Of a stretch of 56,539 nucleotides of DNA, positions 18,118 through 26,898 are shown piece by piece. Position 1 is the stretch's first letter. Every line of letters starts with the position of its first letter. A model generated the notes under the pieces. It was not told where the DNA came from. It ran no database searches and worked only from the letters and a program-made list of their open reading frames with translations. Both the position numbers and the translations under genes were made by a program. Source of the DNA: Lachnospiraceae bacterium (lineage in GTDB: Bacteria; Bacillota; Clostridia; Lachnospirales; Lachnospiraceae); assembly GCA_910574715.1 (NCBI GenBank), contig CAJTCH010000034.1:1-56539 (forward strand), written 5' to 3'.

Positions 18118-19089
18118 TTACACCTCCTTATAGATACGCTCTACTACAGAGCCTATTTCTTCTTCCTCAATTCCAATATCCCGGATCGGATAATGACCTA
18201 TATACGATTCCAGAACTTTTTCTGTATTTTGTTTTGGTATTTCAAGCACCAGTTTGTCATTTGTTTTTTCTAATATCCTGCAATATTCCGGGACATCAGA
18301 CTCTACGCTATGCTCAAAATATATCGTCATTTTCTTGCTCTTCTGGTATTGTTCAAATAACATATCCGTATCGCCGTCATATATTTTTCTGCCGTAATTT
18401 ACTACAATAGAGCGTTTGCATAATGCCTTAATATCCTCCATATAATGTGAAGTTAGCAGGATGGTCGTCCCTCTCGATTCATTTATATTTTTCAAGAAAG
18501 TCCGAATCTGTTTACTTGCCACAGCATCCAGTCCAATTGTCGGTTCGTCTAAAAACAGTATTTTGGGATTATGAAGCAATGCAGCAATCAATTCCATTTT
18601 CATCCTTTCTCCTAATGATAATGTCCTTACCTGTACATCCATAAGTTCCTGTACCTGAAACAGCTCCACAAAAAAGTTCTTATTTTTCCTATACTCGTCT
18701 TCTGGAATCCGATATATTTCTTTAAACAGTCTCAGCGTATCCTCCGCTGTCAGTTCAAAGAACAACTGACTCTTCTGCCCCATAACTACCGCATATTGAT
18801 GCTTAAATGCCTTCTCCAGCTTATTGGGATAAAATCCCATGACCTGAATTTCGCCGCCTGTTGGCGCAATAATGCCAGTCAGCATCTTCACTAAGGTAGT
18901 TTTACCCGCTCCATTCGGTCCAATCAATCCTATAAACTCACCCTCATCCACATCCATGTTAAAGGCATCTACCGCAATTTTTTCTTCATATTCTCTATGG
19001 AACAGACCCTTAATACTTCCTATCACTCCCTCCTGCTTCTTATACCGTTTATACTTTTTCGTTATATTTTCTGTCCGTATCATCTTCAT
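18118..19089 (-). CDS. ABC exporter ATP-binding protein
   Basis: A 323-residue ATPase with Walker A GPNGAGKTT, signature LSLGERMKMELIAALL, Walker B ILFLDEPTIGLDA and TSHYMEDI. The last 90 residues form the C-terminal domain usual for drug/lipid exporter ATPases of the DrrA/NatA type. ATG 19089 is chosen for GGAGG 8 bases upstream; a longer frame to 19125 has no site. First structural gene of the exporter/MutS2 operon, placed directly behind a terminator hairpin (19131-19174), so it should depend on antitermination. Confidence 0.9.
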   Translation of the reverse strand: MKMIRTENITKKYKRYKKQEGVIGSIKGLFHREYEEKIAVDAFNMDVDEGEFIGLIGPNGAGKTTLVKMLTGIIAPTGGEIQVMGFYPNKLEKAFKHQYAVVMGQKSQLFFELTAEDTLRLFKEIYRIPEDEYRKNKNFFVELFQVQELMDVQVRTLSLGERMKMELIAALLHNPKILFLDEPTIGLDAVASKQIRTFLKNINESRGTTILLTSHYMEDIKALCKRSIVVNYGRKIYDGDTDMLFEQYQKSKKMTIYFEHSVESDVPEYCRILEKTNDKLVLEIPKQNTEKVLESYIGHYPIRDIGIEEEEIGSVVERIYKEV

Positions 19090-19130
19090 GTTTAAAACCT
19101 CCAAATGAAATATATTTTCGTTCAAGACAC

Positions 19131-19174
19131 AAAAAAACGTGGTTTCTGCCTATCATAAATAGACTGAAACCACG
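19131..19174 (-). terminator. Attenuator terminator in front of the exporter operon
   Basis: On the minus strand CGTGGTTTC pairs with GAAACCACG (nine pairs) across a 19-base loop, followed by seven T residues. It lies 42 bases before the ATPase start codon and 13 bases after the stop of a 24-codon ORF. This is the layout of a transcription attenuator. Confidence 0.8.
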
Positions 19175-19186
19175 AATCCATATGTC

Positions 19187-19261
19187 TCAAATTGACACAG
19201 TAAAACAAGGCTTTCCATGAAAGGATACCCGCAATGTCTTAAAACTTGCACTCCATTTCAT
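19187..19261 (-). CDS. Putative 24-residue leader peptide
   Basis: ATG 19261 opens MKWSASFKTLRVSF and the frame ends GKPCFTVSI with TGA at 19187-19189, 13 bases before the terminator stem. No strong binding site is seen upstream, so translation is uncertain. Its place between two terminators in a long leader suggests that ribosome stalling on it could change folding of the downstream hairpin. Confidence 0.45.
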   Translation of the reverse strand: MKWSASFKTLRVSFHGKPCFTVSI

Positions 19262-19275
19262 AGTTGGTCTAAAAC

Positions 19276-19303
19276 AAAAAAAGCATGACCTCTACAGTCA
19301 CAC
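19276..19303 (-). terminator. First leader terminator
   Basis: GTGTGAC / GTCATGC (two wobble pairs) with a six- to seven-base loop and seven T residues on the minus strand. It lies between the 51-codon leader ORF and the 24-codon ORF, so transcripts starting at 19514 must pass two terminators. Confidence 0.55.
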
Positions 19304-19336
19304 TTTCCCTAATTCTCATTCATCAAAACAAGACAA

Positions 19337-19492
19337 TCATTCCCAGTGTATGCAGTATTCTGTAAGGCAGAAACAACCAGCATTCAATAATGCTGAAAAG
19401 GGTACTATAAATAAAACACTATCCCTAGTGCTTACCCTCTTTCTTAAATTTAGTTGTTCTTTGTCATTACAGATACCACCAACATATACCAT
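19337..19492 (-). CDS. Putative 51-residue leader ORF
   Basis: ATG 19492 with AAAGG five bases upstream opens MVYVGGICNDKEQLNLRKR; the frame ends NAGCFCLTEYCIHWE at TGA 19337. It begins about 22 bases after the predicted start point. Two hairpins (GGGTA / TACCC, 19400-19437, and CAGCATT / AATGCTG, 19378-19395) lie inside its coding sequence, so translation would control their folding. The peptide itself matches no domain I know. Confidence 0.5.
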   Translation of the reverse strand: MVYVGGICNDKEQLNLRKRVSTRDSVLFIVPFSALLNAGCFCLTEYCIHWE

Positions 19493-19520
19493 ATCTACCT
19501 TTTCTTTAAAATATGAACCT

Positions 19521-19549
19521 ATATTAACTCATAACTTTTCCAATGTCAA
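19521..19549 (-). promoter_or_regulatory. Strong sigma-A promoter of the exporter/MutS2 operon
   Basis: Minus-strand -35 TTGACA (19544-19549), 17-base spacer and -10 TAATAT (19521-19526). The predicted start near 19514 gives a leader of about 425 nt before the ATPase gene. The region 19550-19751 upstream is AT-rich with no gene. Confidence 0.75.
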
Positions 19550-19751
19550 TATTTATTTAATGGATATTTTAATTATGGTGGCATTTCTGATAATTGTTTT
19601 CATAAATTATATTTTTTATCCGTTTTTTTCCATCCATTTTCCCCATTTTATCAACCATTGTTATTTTCAGAAATATTCATTTCCGGCATACCTGACGTCT
19701 TACCCAATCTTCCTGCCCGGATTGCTGCAGCCTTCTCTATCTTTTCCTTTT

Positions 19752-20345
19752 TTAGCTGCTCTGCCCTTCCCAAATCCACATAATGTGTTGCATAGGCTTT
19801 TCAATTTCCGGGTTTCCACTTTTGCTGAAACGAAGGGGATTACCAGCCTCATTGAAAAAAGCATCCTCCCTTAAACTGCCGCTGTAAGACACCACAACAT
19901 CAATATCCGCTCCGTCGTGGTACAGCCCTTCCCTGGAACGGCTACCATAAACCCTTGCGCCAAGCAGTTCCACTTCCTCCGCAGCCCCATTTCATCAATC
20001 TGCGCCTGGGCATAACAGAGTGCTGTTTCCTCTATCCCTGCATGGCTCTGGCCGTTCAGGGCAAGCTCTGGCTCTGTCAATTTCCCGGAAATTTCTGCCG
20101 TATGCCATGTACCGAAATGTCCATTTGCAATAACCTCTTTCGTTTCTTCATTAATCTGCATGTTCTCTTTCTTCCCTAACTCCTGTTCCCATATCACTTC
20201 TCTTACAAGTCCGATCAATTCGTCCAGCACGGCTGGCAAGAATACATACCTCACGTTCTGCCCCATATACCTCCAAGACTTCCCCTTCGGCATCATGCGC
20301 TAAGTGCATCCCGTCAAAATTCTTCCGGATCCCTTCTCTTATCAC
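19752..20345 (-). pseudogene. Conjugative-element protein relic with nucleotidyltransferase end
   Basis: Overlapping frames share one degraded protein. The upstream part has EGIRKNFDGMHLAHDAEGEV and the middle reads IANGHFGTWHTAEISG. The end carries a nucleotidyltransferase core, VELLGARVYGSRSREGLY-like with GADIDVVVSYSG (GSRSR plus DxD). I recall similar domain strings in large cargo proteins of Tn1549-like elements. At least two frameshifts separate the pieces and no single frame spans them. Confidence 0.55.
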
Positions 20346-20385
20346 TCTTACCTTACATTAGCCATTCTCCGCTAATCATCTCTGC

Positions 20386-21000
20386 TTACTGCATAACCTT
20401 CTCAAAATCAGATGCCGGATGTTTGCACAGCGGACAGATAAAATCCGCCGGAATATCCTCTCCTTCGTATACATATCCGCACACCGTACACCGCCACACC
20501 GTCTTACCGGCAGCGGCCTTCTCCGGCTTCGGCTTTATATCCGACTGATAATAAGCATAACTCGCCGACGGCACATCAGAGAGCGCCTCCATATCTTCTA
20601 CAGCTGCAATAAACATCGTGTGACTCCCCAGATCAACACTCTGCTCTATCACCGCGCTGATATAGCCGTTGGTTCCAGCCGTAACATAGTACAGACCATT
20701 GGCTGAACGCTTACACTCCGTATAATCAGCAAACTTATCCACATCCCGCCCCGATTGGAAACCAAAATGCTTAAACGTATCAAAGCTTGCCGCTTCACTA
20801 AGGATGGAAATATTGAACTTTCCGCTTTCTCTCACCAGGTCATGTGTAAAATTAGACTTATTTACAGTGATGCTGATCCTGTTAGGCTCGCTTGTCACCT
20901 GCCCCGCCGTGTTGATAATACATCCGCTGTCCTTCCCTTCTGAAGCAGAAGTAAGAACGAACAAGCCGTAGGTCAGTTTGTACATTGTTTTCTTATCCAT
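20386..21000 (-). CDS. High-molecular-weight rubredoxin (flavin reductase-rubredoxin fusion)
   Basis: A 204-residue protein. Residues 1-150 form an FMN-binding flavin-reductase-like domain (MYKLTYGLFVLTSA at the start, TVNKSNFTHDLV, FGFQSGRDVDKF). Residues about 163-204 are a rubredoxin with paired CxxC knuckles (CTVCGYVYEG and CPLCKHPASDFE). This fusion, known as Hrb, passes electrons in oxygen or NO detoxification in anaerobes such as Moorella. ATG 21000 is chosen for AAGGAGG six bases upstream. It stands alone. Confidence 0.85.
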   Translation of the reverse strand: MDKKTMYKLTYGLFVLTSASEGKDSGCIINTAGQVTSEPNRISITVNKSNFTHDLVRESGKFNISILSEAASFDTFKHFGFQSGRDVDKFADYTECKRSANGLYYVTAGTNGYISAVIEQSVDLGSHTMFIAAVEDMEALSDVPSASYAYYQSDIKPKPEKAAAGKTVWRCTVCGYVYEGEDIPADFICPLCKHPASDFEKVMQ

Positions 21001-21145
21001 GAAATCCTCCTTCATTGATTGCCGCCCTGCTAAGCAAGAGACAATACCGTTTATTAACTAATATTGCCACCTTTGGGATATCCTGTCAAGGAAACTTACG
21101 CCCTCGCCGCCATATTCAACTAAACTGTTACTCTCTTATCCCTCC

Positions 21146-22273
21146 TCACCTCGGCCACCTCTTCTCTTTCTCCAACAACTTCGGAAACTCCCCATGCGGC
21201 TCCCGCTGATACCAGTAAGCGACACTCGCCAGATCATCCTGCCGCTCGAACAACCCGTTATACCCCACTCCAATCTGCTGAACCGTTACCTTCAGATCCT
21301 CCTCGAAGAAAATCGGATCCATCACATGCCAGCGGTAGAATCCCCGCATCGGCGGACAGTCGTCATTATGATAAGGATTCCATACCAGATCATCATGCCT
21401 GGAATAATACGGATATCCAAGAAACGACGTGCTGTAAGTCTGCTCTGCCGTCTTTCCGGCCTCCTGCACGGCGAAGCTCCATGACCCGCCGAAGTAATCC
21501 TCCATCCCGGTTCCGCAGATCGTCGGATATTCCCGGTCACCGTCTATGTAGAACTTCACTTCGCCTTCTCCCCACCAATACCGCTGCAGGGTCGAAAGCG
21601 CAATATAAGTTCCGATATACTGCCCCTGCCCTTTGATTCCGTCCGCGATCACATAATCCTTTCCAAGCTCCGTCAATTCCTGCCGTCTCCACTGCGCATG
21701 GAAATACGCCGTATTCTCAGGAAGGGCATCATACAGAGTATAATCGATCTGATAGAAAAACGCCGGTATCGCATTAACATGCTGATTCTCCAATGTGAGC
21801 AGCGCCTTTTTCCCGAAAGGCATCTGAAAATATGCATTCAAGCCTCTGGCCGGAACGACCGTGACCAATTCTGAGTTCACCAGACACTCCTTCCCGAATC
21901 CGCAGCAGAAAAAGTCTCCCAGAGGAACCTCCGCCGACGGTTTCTCTTCTCCGTCCCAGTACATACGGAGCACCAGATCGCGCAGTACGAAGCAGTCGCC
22001 TTCCGAGGTCTTAGCATCCACCGTCATCCAGATATGATGGATCACTCCTGTCCCGTTGATCTCACCTAACACAACCTTTTCTCCCGGTTGGATATCCTTA
22101 AGGCACGGGCTTCCCTTCCGGGACACCCCAAGAGGGCCGGCTGCCATGCCGCCCCTCCCCTTCTCCCCCGTTCGATTCTCTGCATTGATCGCTCTGCTTC
22201 TTCCTCTGGTCAGATAAGGAAGCGCCCCGGCGCCTCCCGGAAGTACCATTCCATTCAATCCCTGCTCCTTCAT
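21146..22273 (-). CDS. GH172-family (DUF2961) glycoside hydrolase
   Basis: A 375-residue intracellular protein matching DUF2961, now GH172: an N-terminal LPYLTRGRSRAINAENRTGE-like stretch, GVIHHIWMTVDA, VPLGDFFCCGFG and EYPTICGTGMEDYFGGSW, with acidic residues in GTGMEDYFGG that are likely catalytic. Characterised GH172 members act on alpha-fructofuranose or arabinofuranose linkages, including difructose dianhydrides. It closes an operon with a sugar importer and a GH32 enzyme, so a fructan-derived oligosaccharide is the likely substrate. ATG 22273 (AAAGGATGG upstream) is preferred to 22300. Confidence 0.85.
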   Translation of the reverse strand: MKEQGLNGMVLPGGAGALPYLTRGRSRAINAENRTGEKGRGGMAAGPLGVSRKGSPCLKDIQPGEKVVLGEINGTGVIHHIWMTVDAKTSEGDCFVLRDLVLRMYWDGEEKPSAEVPLGDFFCCGFGKECLVNSELVTVVPARGLNAYFQMPFGKKALLTLENQHVNAIPAFFYQIDYTLYDALPENTAYFHAQWRRQELTELGKDYVIADGIKGQGQYIGTYIALSTLQRYWWGEGEVKFYIDGDREYPTICGTGMEDYFGGSWSFAVQEAGKTAEQTYSTSFLGYPYYSRHDDLVWNPYHNDDCPPMRGFYRWHVMDPIFFEEDLKVTVQQIGVGYNGLFERQDDLASVAYWYQREPHGEFPKLLEKEKRWPR

Positions 22274-22338
22274 AAACACACCCATCCTTTCATTGCGCAC
22301 CTATCCTTCCATTACACATCTGCCCTCATATCGCTTGC

Positions 22339-23166
22339 CTATCCTTTCGTTGCGCCCATCGTCATACCTGCCGTCACCCACTTATTCAGCGCAAAATAGA
22401 TCAAAAGAGGCGGCAGGATCGAGATAGCGATTGCCGCAAACGTGGAACCCCAGTCCACATTTCCAAACGCCCCGACATAATCCTTCAAGCCCATCGCAAC
22501 AGTTTTTGCCGAGCCTTCGCTGATGAAGGTATTTGCAAAGATAAAGTCATTCCAGATCAAGATACTGTACATAGACGCGATCGTGATCACCGTGTTTCTT
22601 GCCAGAGGAAATACGATCTGGATAAATGTCCGAAACGGCGAGCAGCCATCCACGATCGCCGCCTCGATCAATTCGTTCGGCACAAATTCATAAAAGCTTA
22701 CAAACATCATGACAGACAGCGGCAGCGCGAATCCCACCTGCGGCAGGATCAGAGAAAAGCTGGTGTTCAGGATTCCCATATCACTGTAAAATATAAACAG
22801 CGGAATCAATGTGATCTGAACCGGAACCATGATCCCGAATGTGAAGAATGAAAAGATGATCTTTTTCCCTCTCACCCTGAACTTAGACAGCGCATACCCT
22901 GCCGTAGCGCTCAACGCCACAATCAGTATCAGCGAGATTCCTGTGACCTTCAGACTGTTCCACATATACAGACCGATCTTGCCGTCCGAGAGCACATTTA
23001 CGAAATTTTCCAGAGTAGGATTCTCAGGAAATGCAAACGGCGCGGACGATAACTCAACCGTCGGCTTTATACTTGCGATAAACAGCCAGATTACCGGATA
23101 GATCTGGATGATCAGAAATAATATGATCAGGACAGCAAATATAATTTTTATAGCCTTTCCTTTCAT
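22339..23166 (-). CDS. Sugar ABC importer permease (MalG type)
   Basis: A 275-residue inner subunit with six helices and the EAA loop EAAIVDGCSPFRTFIQIVFP (about 180-200). Start ATG 23166 overlaps the preceding permease stop (ATGA) and has GAAGGAGG upstream. Pairs with the MalF-type permease and the lipoprotein encoded upstream. The operon encodes no ATPase, so a shared MsmK-like ATPase elsewhere is needed. Confidence 0.9.
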   Translation of the reverse strand: MKGKAIKIIFAVLIILFLIIQIYPVIWLFIASIKPTVELSSAPFAFPENPTLENFVNVLSDGKIGLYMWNSLKVTGISLILIVALSATAGYALSKFRVRGKKIIFSFFTFGIMVPVQITLIPLFIFYSDMGILNTSFSLILPQVGFALPLSVMMFVSFYEFVPNELIEAAIVDGCSPFRTFIQIVFPLARNTVITIASMYSILIWNDFIFANTFISEGSAKTVAMGLKDYVGAFGNVDWGSTFAAIAISILPPLLIYFALNKWVTAGMTMGATKG

Positions 23167-24095
23167 CGTCCTTCCCTCCTTCTTTGCCACCTCTGCATCC
23201 GTTCCATTTCCCTGATCTCCCGCTCTTCCTTAGTGGTAAATACCTTCCGGATCAGATAGACCGCCAGAATGCTTTCTACAATAATAAAGACCGCCAGCGC
23301 GCTTCCATAGCCATATTGATTACTGGAAAATGCTTTCTTATACATATATGTGGACATCAATTCACTTGCATTTCCGGGTCCGCCGCTTGTGAGCAGGAAC
23401 GGAATATCGAATCCTCTGAGCGCTCCTGTCAGGCACATAGTAAGCGTCAGCAGGATAATCTCCTTGATCAGAGGCATCTTAATCTTGAATAAGATCTGCA
23501 GCTCTGACGCCCCGTCCACCTTCGCCGCTTCATACACTGACGGATCCAGCGATACCAGCGCCGCATAGAAGATCACCATATACATACCGGTGAATCTCCA
23601 GCCTTCCGGTATCGAAACTGCCGCCAGCGCAGTACTCACTTCTGCCAGCCACGAAGTTACCATTCCATCAAGACCCGCCGCCTGTAAGAACTGATTCAGC
23701 AGCCCCATCGGCTCCGTGGAATAGATGCTTCTGAATAACTGCGTGATCGCAACCGTCGTAATGATACACGGAACATAATACAGGGTTTTCACCAACGTCA
23801 CATGTCTGGTCATATAGGTCAGCAGGATCGCGAAGAACAGTCCGACGGCAAGCTGCATAGAAACTACGATCACCAGGTAGATCAGATTATTGATAAACGC
23901 CGTATAAAAGACCTTATCATGGAACATGGTAATATAGTTCTGAAATCCTACGAATTCTTTATCTCCTATTCCGCCCCATTTCATAAAACTCAGCCGGATA
24001 GATTCTTCTATCGGATAGAACACCGCCAATATATAAAACAGCAATCCCGGAAGAAGAAATGCCAGAAACGCCTTTTTACTCTTAATCACTCCCAT
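23163..24095 (-). CDS. Sugar ABC importer permease (MalF type)
   Basis: A 310-residue protein with six membrane helices and the EAA motif YEAAKVDGASELQILFKIKM (about 190-209), followed by GGPGNASELMSTYMYKKAF, typical of CUT1 permeases. The N-terminus (KKAFLAFLLPGLLFYILAV) is also typical. It lies 44 bases after the binding-protein gene and overlaps the next permease by four bases. Confidence 0.92.
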   Translation of the reverse strand: MGVIKSKKAFLAFLLPGLLFYILAVFYPIEESIRLSFMKWGGIGDKEFVGFQNYITMFHDKVFYTAFINNLIYLVIVVSMQLAVGLFFAILLTYMTRHVTLVKTLYYVPCIITTVAITQLFRSIYSTEPMGLLNQFLQAAGLDGMVTSWLAEVSTALAAVSIPEGWRFTGMYMVIFYAALVSLDPSVYEAAKVDGASELQILFKIKMPLIKEIILLTLTMCLTGALRGFDIPFLLTSGGPGNASELMSTYMYKKAFSSNQYGYGSALAVFIIVESILAVYLIRKVFTTKEEREIREMERMQRWQRRREGR

Positions 24096-24139
24096 TATAC
24101 CCTCCTATTCGCAGGGAATCTACGATCAAATCTACAATT

Positions 24140-25432
24140 TTAATTTGCATTTTCCGCAATCGAATTATCCACTAATCTGCAGAATTCATCCACGGTAAGA
24201 TCTCCCGAGGCCAGCAGCAGCAGGTTATCCTGCATAACAGTATTGGTGTTGGAATCCAGATAGGTATCCCATGGCTTTAGGAAATTCTCTCCGGTCTTCT
24301 GCATATCGTCCTGAATCTTCAGATATAGATCAGAATATTCCACCTCATCGGAAAGCTCTGTCCTGATCGGTGACATCTGCTGCTTTGCCGCATATAATTT
24401 CCCATAATTCTCAATCACATACAGCACGAAGTCTTTCGTCTTCTCATCAAACGTCTCTGCGTTAAATGCCATTCCAATGCCGGAATTCACACAGAATTCA
24501 TTGGCCTTGGTCTTGCCTCCATCTGTTGCCGGAAGATAGAAATAATCAATCTTTCCCTGCTCATAGGCTTCCTGCATAGCGGCAATTTCCCAGTCGCCGA
24601 TATAGTACATGGCGGATTTGCCGTCCAGGAACATAGACTGTGCCGTTGCATAATCGGTCGCAGCAAAACCATCGTTAAAATACTGTCCGATCTCTGCCAT
24701 AAATTCAGCGGCCTCTCTGCCTGTATCACTGTCCATCTTCGCTTTGCCGTCTCTGAGATCGATGATAAAATCATTGCCGGATTCCCTGAACGGAAGCATT
24801 GCCAGATACCTCTGAACCGGCCATCTGTCAACTCCGTCCACGGAGATCGGCGTAACCCCGTTGTCTTTTAACGTCTTACACACATTCAGCCATTCATCCA
24901 TCGTAGCCGGCGGGGTCAGCTCATATTTGTCAAAGATCTCCTTGTTATACCAGGTCATTTCCACATGATACTCCAGCGGCAGCGTATACATGGTGCCGTC
25001 CGTGAACTCCTGATACTTCAATGCGATCGGATAAAAATCATCATATTTATCATTCTCCTCCAGAAATTTCTTGACATCCACCAACATCCCGGCATCCACA
25101 AGCTCCTGACAATATGGATCTGCGTCGATATCTATGATATCCGGCATATTCTTCCCGGCGATCAAGGTCTTTAATTTCTGAAGATATGACGGCCTGTCCG
25201 CAGTCGTCTCGAATTCAATCTTCCATTTCCCGCCCTTTTCCTCACTGTACTGATCGGCAATCTCATGCATGACCTGATCGATCTCTCCGTCAACCGGCCT
25301 GGACGTCATCCATGTAACCGTCGTTACACCGTCTTCTTCCGACTTGCTTTCCTTGTCTTTGGCCCCGCATCCTGCTGCCAGTCCCGCCGTTAAACCAACC
25401 GCCAACAATACGCTTACTAATCTCTTCTTCAT
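24140..25432 (-). CDS. Sugar ABC importer substrate-binding lipoprotein
   Basis: A 430-residue CUT1-type binding protein with lipobox LAAGCGAK at residue 22; cysteine acylation anchors it outside the membrane. The mature part shows the usual TTVTWMTSRPVDGEID start, NMPDIIDIDADPY and GKSAMYYIGDWE. Next to GH32 and GH172 genes it probably binds fructo-oligosaccharides or difructose derivatives. It starts 14 bases after the GH32 stop codon. Confidence 0.9.
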   Translation of the reverse strand: MKKRLVSVLLAVGLTAGLAAGCGAKDKESKSEEDGVTTVTWMTSRPVDGEIDQVMHEIADQYSEEKGGKWKIEFETTADRPSYLQKLKTLIAGKNMPDIIDIDADPYCQELVDAGMLVDVKKFLEENDKYDDFYPIALKYQEFTDGTMYTLPLEYHVEMTWYNKEIFDKYELTPPATMDEWLNVCKTLKDNGVTPISVDGVDRWPVQRYLAMLPFRESGNDFIIDLRDGKAKMDSDTGREAAEFMAEIGQYFNDGFAATDYATAQSMFLDGKSAMYYIGDWEIAAMQEAYEQGKIDYFYLPATDGGKTKANEFCVNSGIGMAFNAETFDEKTKDFVLYVIENYGKLYAAKQQMSPIRTELSDEVEYSDLYLKIQDDMQKTGENFLKPWDTYLDSNTNTVMQDNLLLLASGDLTVDEFCRLVDNSIAENAN

Positions 25433-25446
25433 ATGTCTTCCTCCTG

Positions 25447-26898
25447 TTATTTTAATGTTCTGACAACATAGTTACTTAACTTTACTTCACCCTGCACGGC
25501 ATAAACTCCCGCATAGCCGCCTTTATGATCATACATTCTGGTTGACAGTACCACTTCATCATTGATATATACCACACAGATATCATCTTCTCTTATGATA
25601 AATACATGATAATCATCTGCCGCCGGCAGCCTCCTTGCAGTCTCGATCTGATAGGGAACGTCTCCCTTGATCTGCCACTGGTATCTACCCTGTTCTGACC
25701 GCGGCCACATATCCCAGGCCGCCTCTCCTCTTCGCCGGTTCATACGAAGGAAATATCCCCTCTCCAAACCATTATCCACATGTAAAGCAATTCCGAATTC
25801 ATGGGCCTGCGTTACATGAATGTCCATTTCTATAGAGAAGCTGTCCTTCGGGATCTCGTAAAGCCCCGCCCCCAGCGTATCTGCCGCGATACGGATGCCT
25901 CCTGCACACTCCTGCAGCTTTGCTCCGGCGGCAAGCGCTTTCTTCTCTTCCTGCGGTTCGCTGTAGAAGTCCCTGACGCCGGGTATCACCTTGACCCGCA
26001 AGGTTCCGTCGTCAGGATTCTGGATCAGCTCGTGGAATACCATCGTTCCGCCCCACTCCCAGGGACCAAAGTCGCAGTTTCCGTACTTGCTGGCGATCCA
26101 TCCGAAGGCAAATCTGCGTTTTCCGTCCGACGCCGTCTTGATCGCATAATCTGATCTGGTGTCAAACACATCATCCTCCGGGATCATCCACGGCCCCCTT
26201 GGACTCTTGCCGATCCGATAATGCGTCGTAAACTGATCCGAGAACGTTGAGAATACCAGATACCAGTAATCCCCCATCTGAAACAATTCCGGGCACTCCA
26301 TCGTAATGTACATTTCCGGTGCGTAAAATGGTTCTTCGTACGACCAGTGTATCAGATCCTCAGACCTGCAAAGTGCAATGCACCCGCCCCGCAGCGCCCC
26401 TCCTCCTTTTATCCGGGAAGCCAGAAGCATATCGTAGCATTGTTCTTCTTCATTCCAGTATACATAAGGGTCGCGCCAGTCGAACTCCTCATACCGGACG
26501 CCGTCAGAGACAAACAGGAATTTTTCTATCGTACGGAGATGTTCCAGATCACTTCCCACCGCCTGCATTACGGATTGGATACTCTTTCCATTGATATTGA
26601 ACTTTTCATTATAAGCTGTGTAAAATGCGTGGTAGAGCCCATCCTTGTCCTTGATCACCGAACCCGTATACGCATTTTTATTCGGTCTGTCATCCCCTCC
26701 TCTCCTGATAGCCTCTCCCTTATACTCAAGATGGACAAAATCCTCGGTAGTCACCAGATGCCAGGTCGTCTCTTCCGCATACTCCCTGTCTTTTATTCTT
26801 GGATCATGCAGATAGAATCCATAATATGTACCGTTATCATAATATGGGATCAGATCACCCACCCATGCATTTTCCGGTTTATAGAATAATTTGTGCAT
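25447..26898 (-). CDS. GH32-family beta-fructosidase-like enzyme
   Basis: A 483-residue protein with a five-bladed propeller and C-terminal beta-sandwich. Visible GH32 landmarks: AWVGDLIPYYDNGTYYGFYL near the start (Asp nucleophile position), FDWRDPYVYW (RDP motif) and MECPELF (EC motif with the acid/base Glu). No signal peptide, so it acts inside the cell on imported sugar. WMNDPNG is altered to WVGDLIP, as in divergent GH32 groups, so exact substrate is uncertain. ATG 26898 has AAAGGAG upstream. First gene of the fructan operon, divergent from the LacI regulator. Confidence 0.8.
   Translation of the reverse strand: MHKLFYKPENAWVGDLIPYYDNGTYYGFYLHDPRIKDREYAEETTWHLVTTEDFVHLEYKGEAIRRGGDDRPNKNAYTGSVIKDKDGLYHAFYTAYNEKFNINGKSIQSVMQAVGSDLEHLRTIEKFLFVSDGVRYEEFDWRDPYVYWNEEEQCYDMLLASRIKGGGALRGGCIALCRSEDLIHWSYEEPFYAPEMYITMECPELFQMGDYWYLVFSTFSDQFTTHYRIGKSPRGPWMIPEDDVFDTRSDYAIKTASDGKRRFAFGWIASKYGNCDFGPWEWGGTMVFHELIQNPDDGTLRVKVIPGVRDFYSEPQEEKKALAAGAKLQECAGGIRIAADTLGAGLYEIPKDSFSIEMDIHVTQAHEFGIALHVDNGLERGYFLRMNRRRGEAAWDMWPRSEQGRYQWQIKGDVPYQIETARRLPAADDYHVFIIREDDICVVYINDEVVLSTRMYDHKGGYAGVYAVQGEVKLSNYVVRTLK

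Noticed and set aside
19350..19874. 174-residue plus-strand ORF
   Set aside because: Composition is low-complexity Phe/Ile/Ser/Pro, it has no binding site, and it runs antisense over the leader and relic region. The minus-strand promoter, ORF and hairpins explain the sequence better.
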